Assembly: GCA_030425785.1 (NCBI GenBank)
Contig: JAUHYJ010000103.1
Coordinates: forward strand, 1 to 9,418
Direction: 5' to 3'
Source of the DNA: Acidimicrobiia bacterium
GTDB lineage: Bacteria > Actinomycetota > Acidimicrobiia > Acidimicrobiales > Ilumatobacteraceae
DNA: 9,418 nucleotides
In this document: positions 1 to 6,882 of the stretch, in pieces
Position numbering within the stretch: the first letter of the stretch is position 1
Layout of the letters: each line of letters opens with the position of its first letter
The notes under the pieces: generated by a model
Told to the model about the DNA's origin: nothing
The model's input: the letters and a program-made list of their open reading frames with translations, nothing else
The model's database searches: none
Position numbers and translations under genes: made by a program

Positions 1-1776
1 TCCGGATGGGAGTCCGGCCATGACGGGTGGTGGATGACCGTCGTGACGCTCGCCATGCTGGGCTCGGCGTACATCGCCTTCGGCCACGCGACCCGACGCG
101 ACATCCATGCCGAGGAAGTCGAGACGCTCGAGACCATCTCGCTCGGCGGCGCGCTCGTGCACCGGTCGGATCTCGACACGGGTTCGACCCAGCACCTCCG
201 CGGCGACGTGTTCGGCATCACCGGATACACGCCGGAGGAGTGGATCAGCCTCGATCACCGGACGCTCGTCCACCCCGACGACATCGACACGTTCTGGCTG
301 TGGCCGGACGAGGTCGAGCCGAACACGATGATCGACCGCGTCGGCCGGTACCGGCGCGCCGACGGATCATGGGTCTGGCTCCGCGACGTCTCGCGCGTCC
401 AGATCGACCGCCGGGGACACCGGACCATCCGCGGGATCGTCATCGACGTCACGGAGAGCGAGGAGCACCGCATCGAGCTCGCCCGCCTCGCTCGGCTCGA
501 CCTCCTGACGGGACTGCCGAACCGTCACGCGTTGCACGAGGAACTGGAGACCCGGCTCGGAGGTGGCGATCCGTTCGTGCTGCTCCTGCTCGACCTCGAC
601 CGCTTCAAGGAGGTCAACGACACGCTCGGCCACGAAGCCGGAGACGACGTCCTGCGGATCATCGCCGCACGGCTCGGCGAGGGGCTGTGCCCCGGCGACC
701 TGTTGGCCCGGATCGGGGGCGACGAGTTCGCGATGGTCATCGAGGGCCTGCTGTCCCCGTCCGAGATCGAGGCCCACGTCGAGCGGATCAGCGCTGCGTG
801 TTCGGCACCGGTCACCGTCCACAACATCGAGCTCGCCCTGTCGCAGTCCTGCGGCATCGCCCACTCGACGTCGGTCGCTGACCGCGCCACCCTGATGCGA
901 CACGCCGACATCGCGATGTACAGCGCGAAGCGCGCCGCGATCAGCCATCGCGTCTTCGACAGCAGTCTCGAGCAGAGCTCGACGATGCAGCTCTCCCTGT
1001 CCGCCGATCTCACCGCCGCGATCGAGCGGCGGGAGATCGAGCTGTACTACCAACCGAAGATCGACATGCGCACCGGTCGGATCGTCGGCGCCGAGGGCCT
1101 CGTGCGATGGCGCCACCCCGACTTCGGGCTGTTGAGCCCCGCCGGGTTCCTCGAGCTCGCGCTGCTCTCGGAGTCGTCGAACGATCTCCTCCGCAGCACC
1201 CTCGATCAGGCGGTCGAGATGATTCGCTGCACGTCGGACATCGGCCGACCGATTCCCATCGCGGCGAACATCGCGTTCGCCTCGATCCGCGACATCGGCT
1301 TCAGTGACGATCTCGACGAGCTCGTCGCTCACCACGGTGTCGCGCCGGGACTCCTGACGCTCGAGTTCACCGAGAACGACGTCGACCGACCGTCCGACGA
1401 GACGGTCGCCGTCGTCAACCGGCTGTCGGCGCGGGGTTTCAAGATCTCGATCGACGACTTCGGGACCGGCCACTCGTCGCTCGAACGGCTGCTCACCCTC
1501 CAGGTCGACGAGCTGAAGATCGACCGCATCTTCGTGCGCCGCGTCCTGGAGGACGGTCTCGAACGCAAGATCATCCAGACCATCGTCGACCTCGCCGCAC
1601 GGCTCGGTGCGCGCGTCGTCGCCGAGGGCGTCGAGACCGACGAGCAGGCCGACGCGCTCACCGACATCGGGTGCCCGGTCGCCCAGGGGTTCCTGTTCGC
1701 GCCGGCGCTCCCGGCCGAGGAATTCATCGAGCTCGTCAGGCACGACGCCGCGCACGGGTCGCTCGTCCCGTCGTGA
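1..1776 (+). CDS. Membrane-anchored PAS-GGDEF-EAL cyclic-di-GMP turnover protein (5' partial)
   Basis: Likely makes and/or degrades the second messenger cyclic di-GMP. The frame is open to the window edge; the first internal ATG is at 34, but the residues around it (WWMTVVTLAMLGSAYIAFG) read as a transmembrane helix, so the true start probably lies upstream with more membrane segments. Numbering from that ATG: a PAS fold at about 40-148 (GYTPEEW, HPDD, then the RADGSWVWLRD strand); a GGDEF domain at about 153-307 with the DLDRFKEVND metal/substrate motif and intact GGDEF at 228-232; an EAL domain at about 320-575. The EAL signature reads E354-G-L, but the residues expected for phosphodiesterase activity are present: Glu354, Asn in AANIAF, Glu in LEFTEN, D474-D475 in DDFGTG, Lys in ELKID, Glu534 in AEGVE and Gln551 in AQGF. 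The inhibitory RxxD site 5 residues before GGDEF is CPGD, so product inhibition there is unlikely. Both activities look possible; which dominates cannot be read from sequence. Confidence 0.93.
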   Translation, partial: SGWESGHDGWWMTVVTLAMLGSAYIAFGHATRRDIHAEEVETLETISLGGALVHRSDLDTGSTQHLRGDVFGITGYTPEEWISLDHRTLVHPDDIDTFWLWPDEVEPNTMIDRVGRYRRADGSWVWLRDVSRVQIDRRGHRTIRGIVIDVTESEEHRIELARLARLDLLTGLPNRHALHEELETRLGGGDPFVLLLLDLDRFKEVNDTLGHEAGDDVLRIIAARLGEGLCPGDLLARIGGDEFAMVIEGLLSPSEIEAHVERISAACSAPVTVHNIELALSQSCGIAHSTSVADRATLMRHADIAMYSAKRAAISHRVFDSSLEQSSTMQLSLSADLTAAIERREIELYYQPKIDMRTGRIVGAEGLVRWRHPDFGLLSPAGFLELALLSESSNDLLRSTLDQAVEMIRCTSDIGRPIPIAANIAFASIRDIGFSDDLDELVAHHGVAPGLLTLEFTENDVDRPSDETVAVVNRLSARGFKISIDDFGTGHSSLERLLTLQVDELKIDRIFVRRVLEDGLERKIIQTIVDLAARLGARVVAEGVETDEQADALTDIGCPVAQGFLFAPALPAEEFIELVRHDAAHGSLVPS

Positions 1777-1813
1777 CGCCGGGGCACCGGTCCGGATGCA
1801 TGGTGCGAAACTG

Positions 1814-1829
1814 CCGGCGGTCTCGCCGG
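1814..1829. terminator. GC hairpin between convergent genes, possible bidirectional terminator
   Basis: A perfect 6-bp stem (CCGGCG / CGCCGG) closes a 4-nt loop (GTCT) in the 78-bp gap between the stop of the GGDEF-EAL gene (1776) and the stop of azlD (1855). There is no T tract on either side, so it is not a classic intrinsic terminator. High-GC actinobacteria often lack T tracts, and the position between converging genes is what suggests the role. A 6-bp GC stem can also arise by chance in DNA this rich in GC. Confidence 0.3.
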
Positions 1830-1854
1830 GCTGCGTGGGATGCGCTCGCCCGCC

Positions 1855-2175
1855 TCACGTGATGGCGGAGAGCACCCAGAGCGTCACCATGCCGGCGAGC
1901 AGCGCCACGAGCATGTGACGGCGCCACCACGCGACCCCGCCGGCGACGAGCAACGCTGCGACCTCGGCAACGGTGATGTCGACGCCGCCACCCTCGCCAC
2001 CGGCGGCGAGGTTGACCGCCAACGCCGCGAGCACCGCCGGACCCACACTGCGCAACGCCCGCTCGACCGGTTGCGGGATCACACGATCGGCGAGCGCGAC
2101 GATGACCACGGCGCGCATCCCGTACGTCATGGCGCCGACCATCAGCACGATCGCGAGCGCGCTCCACGGGTTCAC
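1855..2175 (-). CDS. azlD: AzlD-family small subunit of branched-chain amino acid exporter
   Basis: A 106-residue hydrophobic protein with about four membrane segments (roughly residues 5-25, 42-57, 66-81 and 84-104), the usual size and shape of AzlD. It contains the family-like MTYGMRAVVIVAL segment near the N-terminus and a PQPVERALRSVGPAVLAAL stretch. AzlD works with AzlC to export branched-chain amino acids or their analogues (family knowledge; substrate not tested here). The GTG start at 2175 is chosen because the reading frame upstream lies inside azlC in another frame and because the GTGA overlap with the azlC stop is typical of translational coupling. AGGTGG, a weak Shine-Dalgarno-like sequence, lies 4 nt before the start (2180-2185). 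It ends convergently with the GGDEF-EAL gene. Confidence 0.88.
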   Translation of the reverse strand: MNPWSALAIVLMVGAMTYGMRAVVIVALADRVIPQPVERALRSVGPAVLAALAVNLAAGGEGGGVDITVAEVAALLVAGGVAWWRRHMLVALLAGMVTLWVLSAIT

Positions 2176-2882
2176 GACGCCACCTGGGCGGGTGTGCGCG
2201 ACTCGTTGCGGTGCTCGGCGTACGCCCCGGCCGCCACGCCGGCGACCGCACCGACGAGGATCCCGAGCCGATCCTGCAAGCCCGCGGCTGCGAGCCCGAC
2301 GACACCGCCGACGACGGCGGCGACGGCCTGCGGACGGCGCTGCACACCCAGGACCACGAGGCACAGGAACATGACCGCAGGCGCGTAGTCGAGGCGCCAC
2401 CCCTCGGGGACGACCGGCCCGACGACCATGCCGAGCGCGACCGCCCACTGCCAGTTCAGCGCGAAGAAGATCCCGACGCTGAGGTAGTACCGGCGGAACT
2501 CGGCGGGCGGGCGATCGGTCTGCAGGACGGCCAGCGCGAACACCTGGTCGATGAGGAAGTAGGGCCCGACCCACCGCATCCATCGCGGTTGACGCTGGAA
2601 CGCCGGTGCCATGGCGGCGCTGTACATCACGTGCCGGGTGTTGATGACCAGACCGGCGACGACGACCGCCCAGATCGACGCCGTGCCGGCCAGCGTGACG
2701 ACGGCGAGCTGCGCGGCACCGGCGAAGATGATCGGCGACGACAGCCAGCCGATCGCCAGGGGCATCTCACCCTCGACGATCGCGAGCCCGAGGACGAACC
2801 CGAACGGGATCGCCGGCAGGAACAGCGGGACACCGTCGGCGATCGCGCGCCGGTCGATCGCATCGCGGAGTCGGGACGTCAT
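2172..2882 (-). CDS. azlC: AzlC-family large subunit of branched-chain amino acid exporter
   Basis: A 236-residue integral membrane protein, the usual AzlC length. Family features visible in order: an N-terminal helix leading into GVPLFLPAIPFGFVLGLAI, the small-residue helix IIFAGAAQLAVVTLAG, the INTRHVMYSAAMAP motif after the second helix pair, FLIDQVFALAV, and C-terminal hydrophobic helices ending in GAVAGVAAGAYAEH. With AzlD it should form a permease that exports branched-chain amino acids or related compounds at the cell membrane. The ATG at 2882 is preferred; a GTG directly before it (2885) would add one residue. The frame stays open further upstream to 3197, but that part is arginine-rich, matches no family and overlaps the divergent glycosidase. 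The stop codon overlaps the azlD start by 4 bp, so the two form an operon. No regulator gene is adjacent. Confidence 0.9.
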   Translation of the reverse strand: MTSRLRDAIDRRAIADGVPLFLPAIPFGFVLGLAIVEGEMPLAIGWLSSPIIFAGAAQLAVVTLAGTASIWAVVVAGLVINTRHVMYSAAMAPAFQRQPRWMRWVGPYFLIDQVFALAVLQTDRPPAEFRRYYLSVGIFFALNWQWAVALGMVVGPVVPEGWRLDYAPAVMFLCLVVLGVQRRPQAVAAVVGGVVGLAAAGLQDRLGILVGAVAGVAAGAYAEHRNESRTPAQVAS

Positions 2883-2890
2883 CACGGGCG

Positions 2891-2896
2891 AGGGTA
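2891..2896 (-). promoter_or_regulatory. Candidate -10 box for azlCD
   Basis: On the minus strand TACCCT fits the actinobacterial TANNNT -10 pattern and lies 8 nt before the azlC ATG, or 5 nt before the adjoining GTG. This would give a leaderless or nearly leaderless mRNA. No convincing -35 box is visible and no Shine-Dalgarno sequence precedes the start. It is less regular than the other three candidates in the window. Confidence 0.4.
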
Positions 2897-2983
2897 ACGA
2901 TCCGGACCCGGCGGGGCGTCGGCGGTTCGTCGCGGGAGCTGGTGCTGCGGCCACCACCCGACTTCGGGCACCAGCGGGCTCGC

Positions 2984-2989
2984 TACGCT
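2984..2989 (+). promoter_or_regulatory. Candidate -10 box for the glycosidase locus
   Basis: TACGCT fits TANNNT and stands exactly 7 nt before a GTG at 2997, the same layout as for the ABC-F and AIM24 genes. The GTG it points to is not in the main glycosidase frame (see the 2997-3056 entry). There is no clear -35 box. It lies in the 114-bp divergent region shared with azlC. Confidence 0.5.
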
Positions 2990-2996
2990 CCGGGGC

Positions 2997-3056
2997 GTGT
3001 CCGAGCCCACCGCGTCCGCCGAGCGCGCCCGAGCCGGGATGGCCCGGTGGACCTGA
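2997..3056 (+). other. 19-codon frame overlapping the glycosidase start (leader ORF or frameshifted N-terminus)
   Basis: GTG at 2997 opens a frame that reads VSEPTASAERARAGMARWT and stops at TGA 3054-3056, seven bases after the in-frame GTG (3047-3049) of the glycosidase. Eighteen of its 19 codons end in G or C, the signature of real coding in this genome, whereas the same bases read in the glycosidase frame give an arginine-rich peptide with weaker third-position bias. A candidate -10 box lies 7 nt upstream. One extra base just before the TGA would join it to the glycosidase as ...ARWT-x-SGTW. So it is either a leaderless leader peptide coupled to the glycosidase, or the true N-terminus cut off by a frameshift or base-call error. 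Confidence 0.45.
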
Positions 3057-5164
3057 GCGGCACGTGGCGCGCCGTCCGGGCCGACGACGACGTCCGGAGA
3101 TCGGCGATCGGGCTCGACGTCGACGACGGTGACTGGGCCGAGATCGCCGTGCCGGGACACTGGCGCCACCATCCCGACTTCGCCGACAACGACGCACCGC
3201 TGCTCTACCGACGTCGCTTCTCGATGCCCGAGCCGCAACCCGGCCGGCGCCGTTGGATCACCCTCGACGGCGTCTTCTACCAGGCCGACGTCTTCCTCGA
3301 CGGCGCGTACCTCGGCGACCCCGAGGGCTACTTCCTCCCGCACAGCTACGACATCACCGCACTGTCGCGGATCGGCGACGACCACGTCCTCGCCGTCGAG
3401 GTCGCGTGCGCCGCCCAACAGAGCCATCGCGGCAAGCGCAACATCACCGGCGTGTTCCAGCACTGGGACGGCATCGATCGCGACTGGAACCCCGGCGGCA
3501 TCTGGCGTCCCGTCCACGTCTACGACACCGGCCCGGTCCGGATCGACCGGTTCCGGGTGCTGTGTCGCGACGCCGACGAGATCCGCGCCCACCTGCTCTG
3601 CAACGCCAAGCTCGACTGCGACGACGCCCGACGCGTCATCATCCGGACGATCGTCGACGACGTCGTCGTCGCCGAGCACGACCGACGACTCGCTCGGGGC
3701 ACGAACGAGGTGCGTTGGGGCATCGACATCGCCGACCCGCCGCTGTGGTGGCCGCGAGCGCTCGGCGACCAGCCGCTCACCGACGTGGTGGTCGAGGTCG
3801 AGGTCGACGGCGAGCACAGCGACCGGCGGGCGCGACGCACCGGCCTGCGACACGTCGCCTGGAACAACTGGACGTGCTCGGTCAACGGCGAGCAGCTGTT
3901 CCTCAAGGGTGCGAACCTGCTGCCGACGCGGGCTGCGCTGGCCGAGGCGACCGAGGACGAGATGCGCCGCGACGTCGAGCTCGCCGTCGAGGCCGGCCTC
4001 GACGCACTGCGCGTCCACGGTCACATCGCGCCACGCGCGATCTACGACGTCGCCGACGAGCTCGGCATCCTGCTGCTGCAGGACTTCCCGCTGCAGTGGG
4101 GGTACGCACGCTCGGTGCGCGCGGAGGCGATGCGCCAGGCCGAGGCCGCCGTCGACCAGCTCGGGCACCACCCCTCGATCGTGCAGTGGAACGCCCACAA
4201 CGACCCGATCGCCGCCGGCGTCGGGATCGAGGGCGACACACCGCGCACACGGCTGCGCTACCTCGCCGCCCAGCAGCTGCCGTCGTGGAACAAGAGCGTG
4301 CTCGACCGATGGGTGAAGCGCACGATCGAGCAGGCCGACCCCACCCGGCTCGTGGTGCCGCACTCGGGTGTGCTCCCCCACCTGCCGCTGCTCGACGGCA
4401 CCGACAGCCACTTCTACTTCGGCTGGTACCACGGCGACGCGCAGGACGTCGAACGGCTCGCCCGACTCGTCCCGCGCGTCGTTCGGTTCATGTCCGAGTT
4501 CGGCGCCCAGGCCGTACCCGACGACGCCGAGTTCTGCGAGCCCGAGCGGTGGCCCGACCTCGACTGGGAGCTGCTCGAACGACGGCACGGCCTGCAGAAG
4601 TGGGTGTTCGACCGGCGCGTCCCCCCGGCCGACTTCGCGACCTTCGCCGACTGGCAGCGAGCGACGCAGACCTACCAGGCCGAGCTCCTGCGGCACCACA
4701 TCGAGGTCCTCCGGCGGATCAAGTACCGCCCGGCGGGGGGCTTCTGCCTGTTTGCGCTGAACGACCCGGCGCCGGTGGTGTCCTGGAGCATCCTCGACCA
4801 CGAGCGCAGGCCGAAGTCGGCGTGGACGGCCGTGCGCGACGCCTGTCGCCAGGTCGTCATCATCGCGGACCGGCCCCCGGGGATCGTCGCTGCGGGCCAG
4901 GAACTCCGGCTCGACGTGCACGTCGTCAACGACCGGCGCGACGGGCTGACGGACGCGAGGGCATCGGTCGTCGCCTCGTGGGCGGGCGGAGAGCGCCGGT
5001 GGGAGTTCGAAGGTGACGTCGAAGCCGACGCGGTGGCCCGGGTGGGCACGGTCGAGCTCACGGTGCCCGACACGCTCGGCGCGCTCGTGTTCGATCTCGA
5101 ACTCCACGCCGGTGATGCATCGGCCACCAACCGGTACCGCAGCGCCGTGACCGCACGCAACTGA
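3047..5164 (+). CDS. Glycoside hydrolase family 2-type protein (beta-mannosidase-like)
   Basis: A 705-residue protein with GH2 architecture: N-terminal sugar-binding jelly roll (about 1-165, starting DLSGTW and ending with G151-IWRPV), an immunoglobulin-like domain (about 166-275), a TIM barrel (about 280-595) and a C-terminal beta domain. Barrel landmarks are VNGEQLFLKGAN (Asn290), LRVHGH, DELGILLLQDFPLQW, HHPSIVQWNAHNDP and RFMSEFGAQ. In the family the acid/base Glu follows Asn in the N-E pair; here it is Asp386. The nucleophile Glu484 (SEFG) is present. No signal peptide is seen, so it is probably cytoplasmic. GH2 enzymes cleave beta-mannosides, galactosides or glucuronides; the fold resembles beta-mannosidases most, but the substrate cannot be named and activity is uncertain. 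GTG 3047 is the only plausible in-frame start near DLSGTW; the upstream 19-codon frame makes the 5' end doubtful. No transporter or sugar regulator is adjacent. Confidence 0.85.
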   Translation: MDLSGTWRAVRADDDVRRSAIGLDVDDGDWAEIAVPGHWRHHPDFADNDAPLLYRRRFSMPEPQPGRRRWITLDGVFYQADVFLDGAYLGDPEGYFLPHSYDITALSRIGDDHVLAVEVACAAQQSHRGKRNITGVFQHWDGIDRDWNPGGIWRPVHVYDTGPVRIDRFRVLCRDADEIRAHLLCNAKLDCDDARRVIIRTIVDDVVVAEHDRRLARGTNEVRWGIDIADPPLWWPRALGDQPLTDVVVEVEVDGEHSDRRARRTGLRHVAWNNWTCSVNGEQLFLKGANLLPTRAALAEATEDEMRRDVELAVEAGLDALRVHGHIAPRAIYDVADELGILLLQDFPLQWGYARSVRAEAMRQAEAAVDQLGHHPSIVQWNAHNDPIAAGVGIEGDTPRTRLRYLAAQQLPSWNKSVLDRWVKRTIEQADPTRLVVPHSGVLPHLPLLDGTDSHFYFGWYHGDAQDVERLARLVPRVVRFMSEFGAQAVPDDAEFCEPERWPDLDWELLERRHGLQKWVFDRRVPPADFATFADWQRATQTYQAELLRHHIEVLRRIKYRPAGGFCLFALNDPAPVVSWSILDHERRPKSAWTAVRDACRQVVIIADRPPGIVAAGQELRLDVHVVNDRRDGLTDARASVVASWAGGERRWEFEGDVEADAVARVGTVELTVPDTLGALVFDLELHAGDASATNRYRSAVTARN

Positions 5165-5189
5165 CCGGGCTCGGGACGCGCCGCCACCC

Positions 5190-5195
5190 TACGAT
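5190..5195 (+). promoter_or_regulatory. Candidate -10 box for the ABC-F gene
   Basis: TACGAT, a good TANNNT match, sits in the 38-bp gap after the glycosidase stop and exactly 7 nt before the GTG at 5203. That puts the expected transcription start at the GTG itself, giving a leaderless mRNA. This fits the lack of a Shine-Dalgarno sequence and means the ABC-F gene need not depend on read-through from the glycosidase. Confidence 0.6.
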
Positions 5196-5202
5196 CGCCC
5201 GC

Positions 5203-6795
5203 GTGGGATCGCTGCAGGTCACCGGGATGACATGTCGCCTGCCGAGCGGCGACGAGCTGTTCCGCGACGTCTCGTTCTCGGTCGGGGCGGGAGATCACGT
5301 CGCCCTCGTCGGCGCCAACGGCGTCGGCAAGACCACCCTGTTGCGCGCCGTCATCGGTGAGCACGACGCCGCGGCCGGCACCGTCTCGATCGACGGACGC
5401 GTCGGCGTCATGCGCCAGCTCGTCGGCATGGGCGACACGCGCGACGAGGCCCCCACCGACGTCCGGGCACTGCTCGTGTCGCTCGCCCCCGACCGCATCC
5501 GCGCGGCGCACCAGCGGCTCGCACGCGCCGAAGCCGTGAGCGCCGACGACCCGATGCGCTACGCCGACGCCCTGTCGGCGTGGGGCGACGTCGGTGGCTA
5601 CGACATCGAGGTCGCCTGGGACGAGGCGTGCGGCCGTGCGCTCGGCGCCGACCTGCGCGACGTCGCCGATCGACCACTCCGGACGCTCAGCGGCGGCGAG
5701 CAGAAGCGGCTGGCGCTCGAGTACCTCCTGCGCAGCGAGGACGACGTGCTCGTCCTCGACGAGCCCGACAACTTCCTCGACGTGCCGGCCAAGCGCTGGC
5801 TCGAGCGCGAGATCACCTCGTCGCGCAAGGCGATCCTGTTCGTCAGCCACGACCGTGAGCTCCTCGCTGCGTGCGCGTCGAAGATCGTCACGATCGAGGC
5901 GTCGGGTGCGTGGACCCACGGTGGCGGGTTCGCGACGTACGCGGAGGCCAAGGAGACCCACGACGCGAAGCGCGCCCACGACGCCGCGCTGTTCGACGCC
6001 GAACGCGAACGGCTCGAGGGGATCGTCGCCGAGATGCGACGCCGAGCGAAGATCAGCGAGGTCTTCGCACCACGTCTCAAGGCCGCCGAGTCGCGCCTGC
6101 GCCAGTTCCTCGACGCGAACGAACGGCCACCCGACGTGCGCGATCAGCAGATCGACGTCCGCCTCCGCGGCGCACGCACCGGCAAGCGCGCGGTCATCGT
6201 CGAGCAGCTCGCGATCGACGGCCTGACCGACCCGTTCGACCTCGAGCTCTGGTACGGCGAGCGCGTCGCGGTGCTCGGCGCGAACGGCGCCGGCAAGAGC
6301 CACTTCCTGCGACTGCTCGGCGGTGGGGACGTCGGCCACGAGGGTCAGTGGCGGCTGGGTGCCAACGTCGTTCCCGGCCTCTTCCACCAGACCCACGAGC
6401 ACCCCGAGTGGGTCGGCCGCACCCCGATCGAGATCCTGCACGACCACGACGTCGTCCTGGGGCCGGCGATGGGCATGCTGCGGCGGTACGAGATCCAGGG
6501 CTGCGCCCACCAGCCGTTCGACACCATGTCGGGCGGGCAGCAGGCGAGGTTCCAGATCCTGTTGCTCGAGATCTCCGGCGCCACGCTGCTGCTCCTCGAC
6601 GAACCGACCGACAACCTCGACCTGGTCTCGGCCGAAGCGCTCGAACACGGGCTCGCACAGTTCGACGGCACCGTGATCGCCGTCACCCACGACCGCTGGT
6701 TCCTGCGCGGGTTCGACCGCTTCGTCGTGTTCGGCGACGACGCCACCGTCTCCGACCACGCCGAGTGCCCGCCCGCCTGGCGAACCGGACGCTGA
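5203..6795 (+). CDS. ABC-F family ATPase (ribosome-associated type)
   Basis: A 530-residue soluble protein with two ABC ATPase domains and no membrane segment, as in ABC-F factors that act on the ribosome rather than transport. Domain 1: Walker A GANGVGKT at 37-44, signature LSGGEQ 162-167, Walker B with catalytic E187 (DEPDNFLD), switch H216. Domain 2: Walker A GANGAGKS 359-366, signature SGGQ 443-446, Walker B with E467 (DEPTDNLD), switch H496. All ATPase residues are intact. Between them (about 240-335) is a charged helical linker with ETHDAKRAHDA and EMRRRAKISEVFAPRLKAAESR segments, which corresponds to the P-site tRNA interaction motif. The LRGARTGKRAV and WYGERVAVLGANGAGKSHFL stretches resemble a widespread actinobacterial ABC-F group of unknown specific role. 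Possible roles are translation rescue or antibiotic protection; no drug or target can be assigned. The GTG start is set by the -10 box 7 nt upstream. Confidence 0.92.
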   Translation: MGSLQVTGMTCRLPSGDELFRDVSFSVGAGDHVALVGANGVGKTTLLRAVIGEHDAAAGTVSIDGRVGVMRQLVGMGDTRDEAPTDVRALLVSLAPDRIRAAHQRLARAEAVSADDPMRYADALSAWGDVGGYDIEVAWDEACGRALGADLRDVADRPLRTLSGGEQKRLALEYLLRSEDDVLVLDEPDNFLDVPAKRWLEREITSSRKAILFVSHDRELLAACASKIVTIEASGAWTHGGGFATYAEAKETHDAKRAHDAALFDAERERLEGIVAEMRRRAKISEVFAPRLKAAESRLRQFLDANERPPDVRDQQIDVRLRGARTGKRAVIVEQLAIDGLTDPFDLELWYGERVAVLGANGAGKSHFLRLLGGGDVGHEGQWRLGANVVPGLFHQTHEHPEWVGRTPIEILHDHDVVLGPAMGMLRRYEIQGCAHQPFDTMSGGQQARFQILLLEISGATLLLLDEPTDNLDLVSAEALEHGLAQFDGTVIAVTHDRWFLRGFDRFVVFGDDATVSDHAECPPAWRTGR

Positions 6796-6825
6796 GTGGC
6801 GACTCGCCGACGGCGGACGACGAAT

Positions 6826-6845
6826 CGGCAAGGAGCGGCAAGGAT
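6826..6845. repeat. Two tandem 10-bp units in the ABC-F/acyltransferase gap
   Basis: CGGCAAGGAG is followed directly by CGGCAAGGAT, differing in the last base, within the 87-bp gap 6796-6882. Each unit carries an AAGGA core that resembles a Shine-Dalgarno sequence, but the nearest credible start is about 40-50 nt downstream, too far for ribosome binding. It could be a small operator-like direct repeat for the acyltransferase or chance. Nothing else was recognised in this gap. Confidence 0.3.
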
Positions 6846-6882
6846 TCCTCAACACCGACGTCCTCGGCGCCGATGAGTCCCC

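Noticed and set aside
367..1755. A 462-codon open frame on the minus strand within the GGDEF-EAL gene
   Set aside because: Antisense shadow with no family features; the opposite strand encodes complete GGDEF and EAL domains.
2882..5107. A 741-codon open frame on the minus strand across the glycosidase gene
   Set aside because: It mirrors the glycosidase codons in a fixed antisense phase, as GC-rich third positions remove stop codons from the complement. The product is repetitive in R, V, D and P and shows no domain, while the plus-strand reading has clear GH2 motifs.
6796..6876. GTG directly after the ABC-F stop opening a 26-codon arginine-rich frame
   Set aside because: Third codon positions are not GC-biased (many end in A or T), and the peptide has no recognisable feature, so I treat it as non-coding gap sequence.
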